From positions 1 to 42,213 of the forward strand of contig CALURR010000067.1 in assembly GCA_944323195.1 (NCBI GenBank): 42,213 bases of DNA. The letters are read 5' to 3'. Position numbers and translations under genes: made by a program. Numbering within the stretch: the stretch's first letter is position 1; each line of letters begins with the position of its first letter. The DNA comes from Candidatus Gastranaerophilales bacterium (lineage in GTDB: Bacteria > Cyanobacteriota > Vampirovibrionia > Gastranaerophilales > Gastranaerophilaceae). The notes beneath the pieces are model-generated. The model saw nothing but the letters and a program-made list of their open reading frames with translations. It was not told where the DNA came from and searched no databases. Positions 10,066-18,469 of this stretch are shown here, one piece after another.

Positions 10066-11205
10066 ATGAAGTTTACAAAATTAGCTATTACTCTTTTGTG
10101 CTCAGCTATGTTATTTTGCGCTTGTACAAAAAGTACTGATGTTGTGTTAAAAATTAACGGCAAAGAAATCACAAGAGCACAATATTACGAAGATTTTAAT
10201 AAAATCAAAGATATTCAACTAAAGAACGCTCCTAAAGAAGTTAAAAAAGATGACAGTTACGCTGTATTATCTCTAAAAGAAAGATACACAAATGATTTAA
10301 TTATAAGAGAATTATTATCTCAAGAATTTGAAAAAAGAAAAATTGAAGCAACCGATGCTGAAATTGAAGCAAAGAAAAAACAAATCATCGCTCAAATCGG
10401 TTCAGAAGAACAATTCAAAAAAATCCTAAAAGAAAACAATATCTCTGATGAACGCCTAAAAAGCGATATGGCAAATGAAGTCAAAATGGACAAATTGGTT
10501 GATTTAATTACAACTAAAAAAGTAACAGATAATGATGTTAAAAAATTCTACAATCAAAACAAAGCTCAATTCAGCATTCCTGAAAGAGTTAAATTCTCCC
10601 AAATATTCATTTCATACAACGAAAATGATATAAAAAGAAAAATAACAGAAGCAGATAAAGAAGCTCAACTATCAAGCGCCAATATTGATCAAAAAGTCAA
10701 AGAACAAATGGCAAAACAAGACAAATTAGCTAAAGAGGTTCAAGCTAAAGCCGCTAAAAATCCTTCTAATTTTGCAAAACTTGCAAGTGAATATTCGCAA
10801 GATAAAAACAGCGCTAAAAACGGCGGAGATATGGGATACATAACAAAAGGTTCACTTGATAAAGAACTTGAAAATGCAGCTTTTTCTCAAAAAGTGGGTG
10901 TAGTTAGTCCTTTAATCAAAACAAAAGACGGTTATCACATTATCTTAGTTAAAGATAAAGCAAAAGAAGGCGTTCAACCATACTCAAATGTTAGCGCCGA
11001 TATTAAAGCATTCTTAACAAGACAAAATAAATTCCAAACTTTCCAAAAATTTATTGAAGGCTTGAAGCAAAATGCAACAATCGAATATGCAGACAATTCA
11101 ATAAATCCTGAAAACCTTAAAAAAGAGCTTGATAAAGCTTTAGCTAAACAAGTTGAAGCTCAACAAAAAGAAAATGCTCCAAACAAAGATAAAAAGGCAG
11201 AATAA
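10066..11205 (+). CDS. Parvulin-type peptidyl-prolyl isomerase lipoprotein (SurA/PrsA-like)
   Basis: Exported folding chaperone with a rotamase domain. Residues 1-19 form a signal peptide ending in a lipobox-like LFCAC, which makes Cys20 the likely lipidated residue, so it would be membrane-anchored on the periplasmic side. Residues about 25-150 are a SurA-N/PrsA-like helical chaperone region. The parvulin core begins at PERVKFSQIFISY near 176 and includes FAKLASEYSQD, GGDMGYITKGSL and KDGYHIILVKDK. The tail is charged (Lys/Glu/Gln-rich). The ribosome site AGGAGG at 10055-10060 is ideal. It ends the operon and is followed at once by a hairpin terminator. SurA in proteobacteria is usually soluble, so the lipid anchor makes it closer to PrsA in layout. 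Confidence 0.85.
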   Translation: MKFTKLAITLLCSAMLFCACTKSTDVVLKINGKEITRAQYYEDFNKIKDIQLKNAPKEVKKDDSYAVLSLKERYTNDLIIRELLSQEFEKRKIEATDAEIEAKKKQIIAQIGSEEQFKKILKENNISDERLKSDMANEVKMDKLVDLITTKKVTDNDVKKFYNQNKAQFSIPERVKFSQIFISYNENDIKRKITEADKEAQLSSANIDQKVKEQMAKQDKLAKEVQAKAAKNPSNFAKLASEYSQDKNSAKNGGDMGYITKGSLDKELENAAFSQKVGVVSPLIKTKDGYHIILVKDKAKEGVQPYSNVSADIKAFLTRQNKFQTFQKFIEGLKQNATIEYADNSINPENLKKELDKALAKQVEAQQKENAPNKDKKAE

Positions 11206-11209
11206 TTTT

Positions 11210-11234
11210 AAAGCCGCCATTAAGGCGGTTTTTT
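11210..11234 (+). terminator. Rho-independent terminator after the parvulin gene
   Basis: CCGCC at 11214-11218 pairs with GGCGG at 11224-11228 around an ATTAA loop. The stem extends with A-U and G-U pairs on both sides and runs into TTTTTT. It sits just 15 bases before the rfaE2 start, so rfaE2 depends on readthrough or on a promoter overlapping this region. Confidence 0.85.
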
Positions 11235-11248
11235 AAAAGGAAAATAAA

Positions 11249-11719
11249 ATGGGACAAATAAAAAATAGAAAAGAAATAATTTCAACAGTAGAAAAACTAA
11301 AAAAAGAAAATAAGAAAATAGTTTTTACAAACGGATGTTTTGATATTTTACACATAGGTCATGTTAGGTATCTTAAAAAAAGCGCAAGTTTTGGAGATAT
11401 TTTAATTGTGGGGCTTAATTCCGATAGTTCGGTTAAAAAATTAAAAGGGGAGTCTCGCCCCATTAACAACGAACAAGATAGAGCAGAATTACTTTCGGAA
11501 TTAAATTTTGTAGATTATGTTGTTATTTTTAATGAAGATACACCTGAAAAACTATTAGACGAAATTAAACCCGATATTTATACAAAAGGTGCAGATTATA
11601 CCCTAAAAACACTACCTGAAGCAAAAACGGTTCTTAAAAACAATGGAAAAGTTGAATTTATCAGCCTTGTTGAAGGTAAATCGACAACAAATGTTATTAA
11701 AAAAATTGAAAACAAATAA
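11249..11719 (+). CDS. rfaE2: D-glycero-beta-D-manno-heptose 1-phosphate adenylyltransferase
   Basis: Cytoplasmic nucleotidyltransferase that makes ADP-heptose for the LPS inner core from heptose 1-phosphate and ATP. It corresponds to the C-terminal half of HldE. The nucleotidyltransferase signature TNGCFDILHIGH is at residues 27-38, with the catalytic HxGH pair at H35 and H38. It is followed by GLNSDSSVKKLKGESRP and the closing EGKSTTNVIKKI. Length (156) matches stand-alone RfaE2. No heptose kinase half (RfaE1) occurs in the window. AAAAGGAAAATAAA supplies the ribosome site. It sits between a terminator upstream and a promoter candidate for lpxD downstream. Confidence 0.93.
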   Translation: MGQIKNRKEIISTVEKLKKENKKIVFTNGCFDILHIGHVRYLKKSASFGDILIVGLNSDSSVKKLKGESRPINNEQDRAELLSELNFVDYVVIFNEDTPEKLLDEIKPDIYTKGADYTLKTLPEAKTVLKNNGKVEFISLVEGKSTTNVIKKIENK

Positions 11720-11735
11720 AAGTTTTATTAAAAAA

Positions 11736-11763
11736 TTAGCAATTTTTCTTTTATTGTTATAAA
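11736..11763 (+). promoter_or_regulatory. Candidate promoter for the lpxD operon
   Basis: TTAGCA (11736-11741), a 16-base spacer, then TATAAA (11758-11763), about 40 bases before the lpxD ATG. The hexamers are 4/6 and 5/6 matches. A small all-AT inverted repeat with loop AGC overlaps the -35 and could instead be a weak end signal for rfaE2. Confidence 0.5.
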
Positions 11764-11801
11764 ATAATTTTACAGACTAGTTTTTATGAGGGAGTGCCAA
11801 A

Positions 11802-12911
11802 ATGGGTGAAAAAAAGTTTAGCTTGGAAGATTTAGCTCAACTAACAGGCGGAATTTTAACTAAAGTTAGCGATATTACTATAGATAAAGTTGCACCGCCA
11901 AAATTAGCAGATGAAACAACTTTAGCTCTTGCAATGAATGAAGATGAAATTGAAAACATAGCTCAATCTAAAGCAAAAGCGGTTTTAGTTCCATTAGGAG
12001 TTAACCTTGAAGGCATTTCAACTATTGAAGTAGAACGTCCAAGACTTGCATTTATGAAATTATTAAATGCTTTTTATGTTGGACCTGAAACTCCCAGAGA
12101 AATTCACCCAAGCGCAGTTGTAGACCCGAGCGCTAAAATAGGTAAAAATGTTTCAATTGGTGCAAATGTCTTTATTTCAAAAGATGCCGTTATAGGTGAT
12201 AACACCGCCTTAATGCCTAATGTATATATCGGAAAAGGTGCCATAATTGGTTCAGACTGTTTATTTTACCCTTCAGTTAATGTAGGCGATAGAGTAAAAG
12301 TTGGCTCTCGCTGCATTTTACACCATGGTGTTAGCCTTGGCGCAGACGGATTTTCTTTTGTAACAGAAGCCCCAAGCAATATTGAACAAGCAAGAGAACA
12401 AGGCGCAATCAAAGAAACAAATACAGAAGTGAAAGTATTCAAAATCCCTTCTCTTGGATCTGTTGAAATTGGTGACGATGTTGAAATAGGAGCCAATACA
12501 ACAATAGATAGAGGCACTATTGAAAATACAACAATAGGCTCACAAACAAAAATTGATAATCTTGTAATGATTGGTCACAACTGCAAAATAGGCAAAGCTT
12601 GTACAATTGTTTCTCAAGTTGGTATTGCAGGAAGCTGTACAATCGGCGATAGAGTTGTTATTGCAGGTCAAGTAGGCTTAAAAGATCACGTTGAAATAGG
12701 CGAAGATTCAATCATCTTGGCTAAAGCAGGTGTAACAAAATCATTCCCAAGAAAATCAGTTATCATGGGTGCTCCTGCAGTATTAAGAAAAGATTTCATT
12801 AAGAGATTAAAATATCTTGATGAAGCAGAAGTAATGGTACAAAAATATAAAAAATACCAACATTTATTAGAGGATTATGAGAAATTTTTAAATGAAGACG
12901 CTAAAATCTAA
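11802..12911 (+). CDS. lpxD: UDP-3-O-acylglucosamine N-acyltransferase
   Basis: Third enzyme of lipid A synthesis; adds the N-linked hydroxyacyl chain from acyl-ACP to UDP-3-O-acylglucosamine. An N-terminal uridine-binding region (about 1-100) is followed by a left-handed beta helix built of hexapeptide repeats ([20 protein letters not shown] and on). The catalytic histidine is H259 in the IGHNCKIG segment, and a helical C-terminus follows. At 369 residues it is somewhat longer than typical LpxD (about 340), with the extra length mainly in a loop after [18 protein letters not shown] ahead of the ATG is a good ribosome site. The 3' end overlaps lpxC by 20 bases. Gene order lpxD-lpxC-fabZ-lpxA keeps the early lipid A steps together. 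Confidence 0.95.
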   Translation: MGEKKFSLEDLAQLTGGILTKVSDITIDKVAPPKLADETTLALAMNEDEIENIAQSKAKAVLVPLGVNLEGISTIEVERPRLAFMKLLNAFYVGPETPREIHPSAVVDPSAKIGKNVSIGANVFISKDAVIGDNTALMPNVYIGKGAIIGSDCLFYPSVNVGDRVKVGSRCILHHGVSLGADGFSFVTEAPSNIEQAREQGAIKETNTEVKVFKIPSLGSVEIGDDVEIGANTTIDRGTIENTTIGSQTKIDNLVMIGHNCKIGKACTIVSQVGIAGSCTIGDRVVIAGQVGLKDHVEIGEDSIILAKAGVTKSFPRKSVIMGAPAVLRKDFIKRLKYLDEAEVMVQKYKKYQHLLEDYEKFLNEDAKI

Positions 12912-13722
12912 CTTAACACTAAATGGTGCAGGACTGATGTTTGCAGCTCCTGTAGAATTAACAATTAAACCATCAGACAAAAAAGGAATACGCTTTCATA
13001 TTAACGGCGCAACAGTTGATGCTAAAGTTGAAAATGTTGTTTCTACTGAGCACTGCACAATTATAGCTGATGTAGAAAACGGGGCTAAAAATAAAATTGC
13101 CCTAATTGAACATTTTATGGCAGCTTGTGCAATTTGCGAGATTGACGCATTAGATGTTTATTTCAATTCGCAAGGCTTTGAAATGCCGATTTTTGACGGA
13201 AGCTCTAAAAAATGGGTTGAAGAATTTAATAAAATTGGTTTTATTGGTGAAAGCGAAATTGTTGAACCTCTAAAAGATACAATTCTTTTCCAAAATAAAA
13301 ATTCAACAATTGTAATAGCTCCATCAAACGAAGAAAAAACCAACATAACATATTTAGTAAACTTCAATCATCCTGACCTAAATAACAGATGGGTTAGCCT
13401 TAATCTTGACAAAAATCTTGATGAAATCATTGAAGCAAGAACTTTTGGTTACTTAAAAGACCTTGAAAAATTTCAAGCAGCAGGATACTCAAAAGGTGTA
13501 ACAATTGAAAACACAGTTGGTTTAATTGATGATGGATCATATACAACAACTCTAAGAAGCCAATATGAACCAGCCAAACACAAAATACTCGATATAATTG
13601 GCGATTTATATTTAACAGGTTTTAATCCGCTAAAATTAAAAGCCAATATAATAGCTAAAGAAGCAGGTCATAGCTATCATTGCCAAACAGCTAAAATATT
13701 AAAAGCAAAATTAACAAAATAG
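12892..13722 (+). CDS. lpxC: UDP-3-O-acyl-N-acetylglucosamine deacetylase
   Basis: Zinc deacetylase carrying out the committed step of lipid A synthesis. All key residues are visible. E73-H74 are in the IEHFMAA motif (zinc ligand and base), H230 and D234 in [11 protein letters not shown] (zinc ligands), and H260 in EAGHSYH. The lipid passage motif [12 protein letters not shown] is also present. At 276 residues it is shorter than the E. coli enzyme (about 305) but similar to cyanobacterial forms. The ATG is inside the last codons of lpxD in a different frame, which suggests translational coupling. The conserved N-terminal LxGxGL motif ([10 protein letters not shown]) begins at residue 7, supporting this start. 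Confidence 0.95.
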   Translation: MKTLKSNLTLNGAGLMFAAPVELTIKPSDKKGIRFHINGATVDAKVENVVSTEHCTIIADVENGAKNKIALIEHFMAACAICEIDALDVYFNSQGFEMPIFDGSSKKWVEEFNKIGFIGESEIVEPLKDTILFQNKNSTIVIAPSNEEKTNITYLVNFNHPDLNNRWVSLNLDKNLDEIIEARTFGYLKDLEKFQAAGYSKGVTIENTVGLIDDGSYTTTLRSQYEPAKHKILDIIGDLYLTGFNPLKLKANIIAKEAGHSYHCQTAKILKAKLTK

Positions 13723-13739
13723 AAATAAGAGGAGACAAA

Positions 13740-14186
13740 ATGGATTCAATAGTAACACCAATTTCGCTAGATTACAGTGAAATTCTTGAAATGCTACCGC
13801 ATAGATATCCTTTTTTATTGGTAGACAGAATTACAGAATGCGTCCCAGGAAAATATTCAAAAGGCTACAAAAATATAACTTTTAACGAACCTTTCTTTCA
13901 AGGACACTTTCCAAACAACCCAATAATGCCCGGAGTATTACAAATTGAAGCACTAGCACAAACTTCAGCTCCAATTTTAATGACAATGGATCAATACAAA
14001 GGCAAATTAACTCTTTTTGCAGGGGTTGAAAACGCTAAATTTAAAAACATAGTTCGTCCTGGCGATAAACTTGAAATGGAAACAGAATGCTTAAAAGTTA
14101 AAGGCCCTATTGCAAAATGTTTAGGACGTTCATATGTAGATGGCAAACTTTGCACAGAAGCCATACTAACAGTAGCATTAAAATAA
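13740..14186 (+). CDS. fabZ: 3-hydroxyacyl-ACP dehydratase FabZ
   Basis: Hot-dog fold dehydratase converting 3-hydroxyacyl-ACP to trans-2-enoyl-ACP in fatty acid elongation. It competes with LpxA and LpxD for the hydroxyacyl-ACP pool. The motif LPHRYPFLLVDRI near residue 20 is diagnostic. The catalytic pair is H56 in FQGHFP and E70 in LQIEALAQ. Length (148) is normal. A good AGAGGAG ribosome site precedes the ATG. Its location between lpxC and lpxA is the classic arrangement in which lipid A and phospholipid synthesis are balanced within one transcript. Confidence 0.96.
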   Translation: MDSIVTPISLDYSEILEMLPHRYPFLLVDRITECVPGKYSKGYKNITFNEPFFQGHFPNNPIMPGVLQIEALAQTSAPILMTMDQYKGKLTLFAGVENAKFKNIVRPGDKLEMETECLKVKGPIAKCLGRSYVDGKLCTEAILTVALK

Positions 14187-14197
14187 GGAAAAATACA

Positions 14198-15025
14198 ATG
14201 ACAACAAATAAAATTCACAAAACCGCAATAATCCACGAGACTGCTAAAATTGCGCCAGACGTTGAAATTGGCGCATATGCTATAATAGGCGAAAATACAG
14301 TTATTGAAGAAGGCTGTAAAATTGGCGAAAGCGCAAACATTCAATTTGCACATATCGGCAAGAACACAAAAATTTCTCCATTTGCATCAATTGGCGGAGA
14401 ACCTCAAGATTTAGGCTATAAAGGTGAAAAAACAGGCGTTGTCATTGGTGAAAACTGTTGGATAAGAGAATTCGCAACCGTAAATAGGGCTTCAGGTGAA
14501 AATAACAACACCATAATCGGAAACAACTGCCTATTGATGGCATATTCACATGTTGCACACAACTGCGTTTTAAAAGATAACGTCATTATGGCAAATGCTG
14601 CCACTATAGGCGGTCATTGCCATGTTGGTTTTGGTGCATTTTTAGGAGGCATGAGCGTATTTCACCAAAATCTTAGAATTGGTGATATGGCAATTATTTC
14701 AGGTGCATCAGCTGCAAGATTAGACATTATTCCATATTGTAAAGCAGAGGGTATTCCTTGTCTACCTATCGGACTAAATGCTATCGGATTAAGAAGAAAG
14801 GGTGTAGACAAAGAATCAAGAGATGCAATCCATAAAGCTATTAGAATCTTAAGAAATGAGCAATATAATACAACACAAGCTCTTGAATTAATCGAAAAAG
14901 AATTTAAGGGCAATGAATACGTTGATAATCTTGTTAATTTTGTAAGAACATCAAAAAGAGGTTGCACTTTAAGATATAAAGCAGCTTACCATGGCGCTAT
15001 GGAAGAAAACGACGGAGAAAATTAA
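14198..15025 (+). CDS. lpxA: UDP-N-acetylglucosamine O-acyltransferase
   Basis: First enzyme of lipid A synthesis; transfers a 3-hydroxyacyl chain from ACP to UDP-GlcNAc. The protein is a hexapeptide-repeat beta helix (IAPDVEIGAYAIIGENTVI and on) ending in a helical domain. The catalytic histidine is H121 in SHVAHNC, equivalent to E. coli H125. The frame stays open upstream into fabZ, but ATG 14198 is the real start. AAGGAAAAATACA precedes it, it lies after the fabZ stop, and the LpxA N-terminus (IHKTAIIHETAKI) follows. That gives 275 residues. The stop overlaps the next ATG (TAATG). No lpxB follows within the window, unlike many other lpx clusters. Confidence 0.95.
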   Translation: MTTNKIHKTAIIHETAKIAPDVEIGAYAIIGENTVIEEGCKIGESANIQFAHIGKNTKISPFASIGGEPQDLGYKGEKTGVVIGENCWIREFATVNRASGENNNTIIGNNCLLMAYSHVAHNCVLKDNVIMANAATIGGHCHVGFGAFLGGMSVFHQNLRIGDMAIISGASAARLDIIPYCKAEGIPCLPIGLNAIGLRRKGVDKESRDAIHKAIRILRNEQYNTTQALELIEKEFKGNEYVDNLVNFVRTSKRGCTLRYKAAYHGAMEENDGEN

Positions 15026-16131
15026 TGTATAATCCAATCATCAATAAATATGCAGACGTACTTGTAAATTATTCAACTAAGGTTACTAAAGGTGATTTAG
15101 TTATAATCTATGCCAGAGGCTATGAAGCGCAACCTTTAGTTAAAGAAATTTACAAGCTTTGTTTGATAAATGGTGCAAACCCTATTGTAAGAACATCAAT
15201 GGATGAATTAGCAGAAACATTTATCAAATATGCATCTGATGAACAATTGGAATATATAGATGAAATGTCTAAAATAGAAGTCGAAAAAGCTGATGTGATG
15301 ATTTTTATTGGTGCACCCTCTAACATCAAAAACATGGCAAATGCTGATACAGATAAAGTTGCAAAACGCTCTAAGGCTTCAAGACCAATATTAGCTAAAA
15401 GACTAGAGCGCTCTGCTTGTGGCGATATGCGCTGGGTTATAGCGGATTATCCAACCAATGCATTGGCTCAAGAAGCTTCTATGAGCCTTGAAGAATACTC
15501 TGAATTCTTAATAAACTCTTGCTATTTAGACCTCGACAATCCAACTCAAAAATGGATTGAAATTGAGCGCAAACAAAAAAGAATAGCTGATATTTTAAAC
15601 AAAACAACAAAACTAAGAATCAAAGGCGACAAAACAGATATAACTTTCTCAACAGAAGGCAGAACTTGGATACCTTGTTCAGGAAATATGAATTTCCCTG
15701 ATGGCGAGATTTTTACTTCCCCTGTTGAAAATAGCGCAAATGGGACAATCTATTTTGATTTTCCTCAAAATTACCATGGCTCAACCTCTAAAGAAGTTTA
15801 TTTAACCTTAAAAGATGGCAAAGTAGTTGAAGCTAGTGCTGAGGTTGGAAATGACTTTCTTCAAAGTATGCTAAATATGGATGAAGGCTCTCGTTTTGTC
15901 GGCGAAATTGCCATTGGAACAAACGAAAGAATACAAAATGTCACAGGTAATATCCTTTTTGATGAAAAAATTGGCAGCTCAATTCATATGGCTCTTGGAT
16001 CAAGCTACCCTGAAGCAGGAGGAAAAAACCAATCAGGACTTCACTGGGATATGATTAAAAACATGAAAAACAATGGCGAAATATACGCTGATGATAAATT
16101 AATATACAAAGACGGCAAATTTATAATTTAA
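15025..16131 (+). CDS. M29-family metalloaminopeptidase (aminopeptidase T-like)
   Basis: Probable cytoplasmic dimetal aminopeptidase releasing N-terminal residues. The MEROPS M29 ligands are recognisable: the Glu in PDGEIFTSP, the Glu in GEIAIGTN, the His in GSSIHMALG, and the His/Asp pair in SGLHWDMI near the C-terminus. Length (368) is close to the family norm (about 370-410). The ATG overlaps the lpxA stop by one base, so it is translationally coupled to the lipid A genes. There is no obvious functional link; in this operon it is probably a passenger housekeeping gene. No signal peptide is present. Confidence 0.88.
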   Translation: MYNPIINKYADVLVNYSTKVTKGDLVIIYARGYEAQPLVKEIYKLCLINGANPIVRTSMDELAETFIKYASDEQLEYIDEMSKIEVEKADVMIFIGAPSNIKNMANADTDKVAKRSKASRPILAKRLERSACGDMRWVIADYPTNALAQEASMSLEEYSEFLINSCYLDLDNPTQKWIEIERKQKRIADILNKTTKLRIKGDKTDITFSTEGRTWIPCSGNMNFPDGEIFTSPVENSANGTIYFDFPQNYHGSTSKEVYLTLKDGKVVEASAEVGNDFLQSMLNMDEGSRFVGEIAIGTNERIQNVTGNILFDEKIGSSIHMALGSSYPEAGGKNQSGLHWDMIKNMKNNGEIYADDKLIYKDGKFII

Positions 16132-16132
16132 A

Positions 16133-17026
16133 ATGGATGAAATTAAAAAAATTGTACTTCCAATAAAAAACGATTTAGAAATTTTTGAAAAAAAACTAAA
16201 TGATATTATAAAAGAAAATTATACACCTTTTTCAAATCATTTATATGATTTCATATTTCAAAATGCTAAAAGACTTCGGGCAATTTTTGTTTTTTTATTT
16301 GCAAAAATACTAAAAATAGAAAATGAAGATGTATTTAATATTGCACTTCTGTCTGAATTAATTCACAATGCTTCTTTAATACACGATGATATTATCGATG
16401 AAGCAAAAGAAAGAAGAAATCTTGAAACATTTAATTTAAAATTCAACTCTAAAATTGCCGTATTGGAAGGCGATTTGCTTTTAGCAATTGCACTTGAAAT
16501 TTTAAGTAAAACCAATATTGAAATTACAAAAATATATTCTAAAAGAATTAAAAAAACAATTTTAGGAGAAATCAATCAAAACACATCACTCAATACCAAC
16601 AATATTAACCTATACATCGAAAAATCATTTGATAAAACAGGAAACCTTTTTATAGTTGGACTTGAAGCACTTTTAAGCCTAAAAAAACAAAATGAAATAT
16701 TAGAAGAAAACCTTAAAAATTTAATTAAAAATTATTCAATTGCTTTTCAAATAAAAAACGATATTTCAGATGTAAAAACAAAAAAATTTTATGACGCAAA
16801 ACAAAAAAATTTTACACTGCCTTTGATTTTATTCTTCTTAGAAAATAAAATCAACCCAATGGATTTTGAAAATTATCTTTCTTTAGATTTTAATAAATAT
16901 ATATTAAAATCAGAACAATTTGTTGAAAAATATAAGCAAAAAACGCTGGATAACTTAAATAATATTGAAAACAATATATACAAAACAACGCTTATTGAGC
17001 TTATTAACTACACGCTAAGGAGTTAA
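16133..17026 (+). CDS. Polyprenyl diphosphate synthase-like protein
   Basis: Trans-isoprenyl diphosphate synthase fold that would elongate isoprenoid chains for quinones or similar lipids. The first aspartate-rich motif DDIID is intact at residues 85-89 within LIHDDIIDEAKERR, and the substrate-binding KRLR is at 46-49. The second aspartate motif reads NDISD (in FQIKNDISDVK) where DDxxD is expected. The usual G before KRLRP and the P after it are also changed. The protein is short (297) and very Lys/Asn/Ile-rich. It may therefore have altered specificity or reduced activity. It starts one base after the aminopeptidase stop and is followed within 3 bases by the signal peptidase gene. Confidence 0.78.
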   Translation: MDEIKKIVLPIKNDLEIFEKKLNDIIKENYTPFSNHLYDFIFQNAKRLRAIFVFLFAKILKIENEDVFNIALLSELIHNASLIHDDIIDEAKERRNLETFNLKFNSKIAVLEGDLLLAIALEILSKTNIEITKIYSKRIKKTILGEINQNTSLNTNNINLYIEKSFDKTGNLFIVGLEALLSLKKQNEILEENLKNLIKNYSIAFQIKNDISDVKTKKFYDAKQKNFTLPLILFFLENKINPMDFENYLSLDFNKYILKSEQFVEKYKQKTLDNLNNIENNIYKTTLIELINYTLRS

Positions 17027-17028
17027 CT

Positions 17029-18399
17029 TTGGAATTAATTAATAAAATAAAAGAAAAAGTTCAATCATACTTTAAAAGAAATGCAAAATTAATAGCCTTT
17101 TTAATTGTTTTTGCCATTGTCATTACAATATACAACCAAAACTGCCAAACTCTTAATTATATTTTAAAAAGAGGCACAATATTAGAATATTCATACAAAA
17201 ATGAAAGCATAAACGAAAAAGATATAGAAAACAAGCTTAAAAACTATAAAATTAAATTCAGCTCAATCAAAACAGAAAACAAAGAAGAATATATAATTTA
17301 TGATTCTGATGAAGAAAAAATTGAAAACACTCTCTATGTGACACTTCCATATCTGGTAAATAAAAACAAAGATAAACTTTTTGACGAAATAAATAACTAC
17401 ATCTTAGAAAAATATAAAACCATAAAATTAATAGATGTAAAAGCCTTAAATGATGTTTATTCAAATCCATACAGTGCATTTATAAAATTCTTAGGCATAC
17501 TTTTTATATCATTTTTTATATGGGCAATTATTCTATATTTAATCTGCGATAATAAAAAATTAAACAAAGAAACAAAAGAAAACCTTTCCAATTTCTTTAA
17601 AAAACAAAAAGAGAACACAATAACACTTTTCAAAAAAACAAAAGAAAAAGGTCTAGGATATTTTTTAAGAAAAATTTTCTTTGACGAAGACATTCAAGAA
17701 GAAAAACAAACAAGCGCAACAAGAGAAATAATAAATACAGTTGTATTTGTATTAATTTGCGTTATTGCGATAAGATATTTTATTGGTGAATTAAGATGGA
17801 TTCCATCAGGCTCAATGCGACCTACTATAATGGAGCATGATAGAGTATTTGTTGAAAAACTTGAATACCCGCACAGAGAAATTAAAAGGGGGGATATTTT
17901 GGTTTTCTATCCACCGGAAGAAAATCTTTCAAACTCTCCTTGGGCAATTTTTACAAGATTATCAGGCATCATGTGCAAAGATATAGCTTTTATTAAAAGA
18001 GTTGTCGGCATGCCAAATGATAAATTCGAAATAAAATACAACGAAGATAAAAACGAATATAGGGTTTATATTAATGATGTAGCTCTAAACGAACCGTATA
18101 TAAGCTCAAAAGAAACTTGGACGCCATGTTCTGATAGAATGTTTTGTGGTCCTTTTGTAATTCCTGAAGATAATTATTTTATGATGGGAGATAACCGTTC
18201 AAACTCTCAAGACAGCCGCTTTTGGGGTTTTTTATCAAAAGACAGAATTATAGGACGTGCTAATTTTATGTTTTTCCCAATACACAGAATTAATGTCTTA
18301 AAAGACAAATATATAACATTAAACAAGCAAAAAACCAAAGACGGATTTAAAAAACAAAACTATATAGTTAACAGATATGAATTTTTATATAAAATTTGA
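17029..18399 (+). CDS. lepB: Signal peptidase I with a long N-terminal membrane/periplasmic extension
   Basis: Membrane serine protease that removes signal peptides from exported proteins. The catalytic core is C-terminal, with nucleophile S262 in PSGSMRPT, general base K323 in FIKRVVGMP, and the GDNRSNSQDSRFWG box. Ahead of it is an unusual extension of about 230 residues. It has a transmembrane helix at about 19-38, an alpha/beta region of about 110 residues starting with the motif RGTILEY (48-54), and a second helix at about 151-174. A charged segment then leads to the anchor helix at about 236-254 before the protease. Most family members have 170-330 residues; this one has 456. TTG at 17029 is the start, set by AAGGAG 7 bases upstream. 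It ends with TGA, unusual among its neighbours. See the finding on a possible SecF-like module. Confidence 0.9.
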   Translation: MELINKIKEKVQSYFKRNAKLIAFLIVFAIVITIYNQNCQTLNYILKRGTILEYSYKNESINEKDIENKLKNYKIKFSSIKTENKEEYIIYDSDEEKIENTLYVTLPYLVNKNKDKLFDEINNYILEKYKTIKLIDVKALNDVYSNPYSAFIKFLGILFISFFIWAIILYLICDNKKLNKETKENLSNFFKKQKENTITLFKKTKEKGLGYFLRKIFFDEDIQEEKQTSATREIINTVVFVLICVIAIRYFIGELRWIPSGSMRPTIMEHDRVFVEKLEYPHREIKRGDILVFYPPEENLSNSPWAIFTRLSGIMCKDIAFIKRVVGMPNDKFEIKYNEDKNEYRVYINDVALNEPYISSKETWTPCSDRMFCGPFVIPEDNYFMMGDNRSNSQDSRFWGFLSKDRIIGRANFMFFPIHRINVLKDKYITLNKQKTKDGFKKQNYIVNRYEFLYKI

Positions 18400-18425
18400 C
18401 AGCATGACGACTTTTATAGTGTAAT

Positions 18426-18431
18426 TATAAT
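18426..18431 (+). promoter_or_regulatory. Possible -10 element for smc
   Basis: TATAAT at 18426-18431, 38 bases before the smc start. A perfect TTGACA is present at 18396-18401 but 24 bases away, too far for a normal promoter, and the 17-base position is a poor match. A promoter here is plausible because it separates the envelope operon from smc. Confidence 0.4.
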
Positions 18432-18469
18432 ACGCAGACTATGGGGTTTAGCTAAGTATTTAAAAGACG

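Noticed and set aside
14117..14197. Upstream extension of the lpxA frame into fabZ
   Set aside because: The 27 extra residues overlap fabZ in another frame and resemble nothing; ATG 14198 has a ribosome site and matches the LpxA N-terminus.
14027..14353. Long minus-strand open frames inside lpxA, smc, mfd and other genes
   Set aside because: They are antisense shadows of clearly coding plus-strand genes, with no ribosome sites or recognisable products.
18396..18431. TTGACA plus TATAAT as a consensus smc promoter
   Set aside because: The spacing is 24 bases, too long for sigma-70 recognition; only the -10 was kept as possible.
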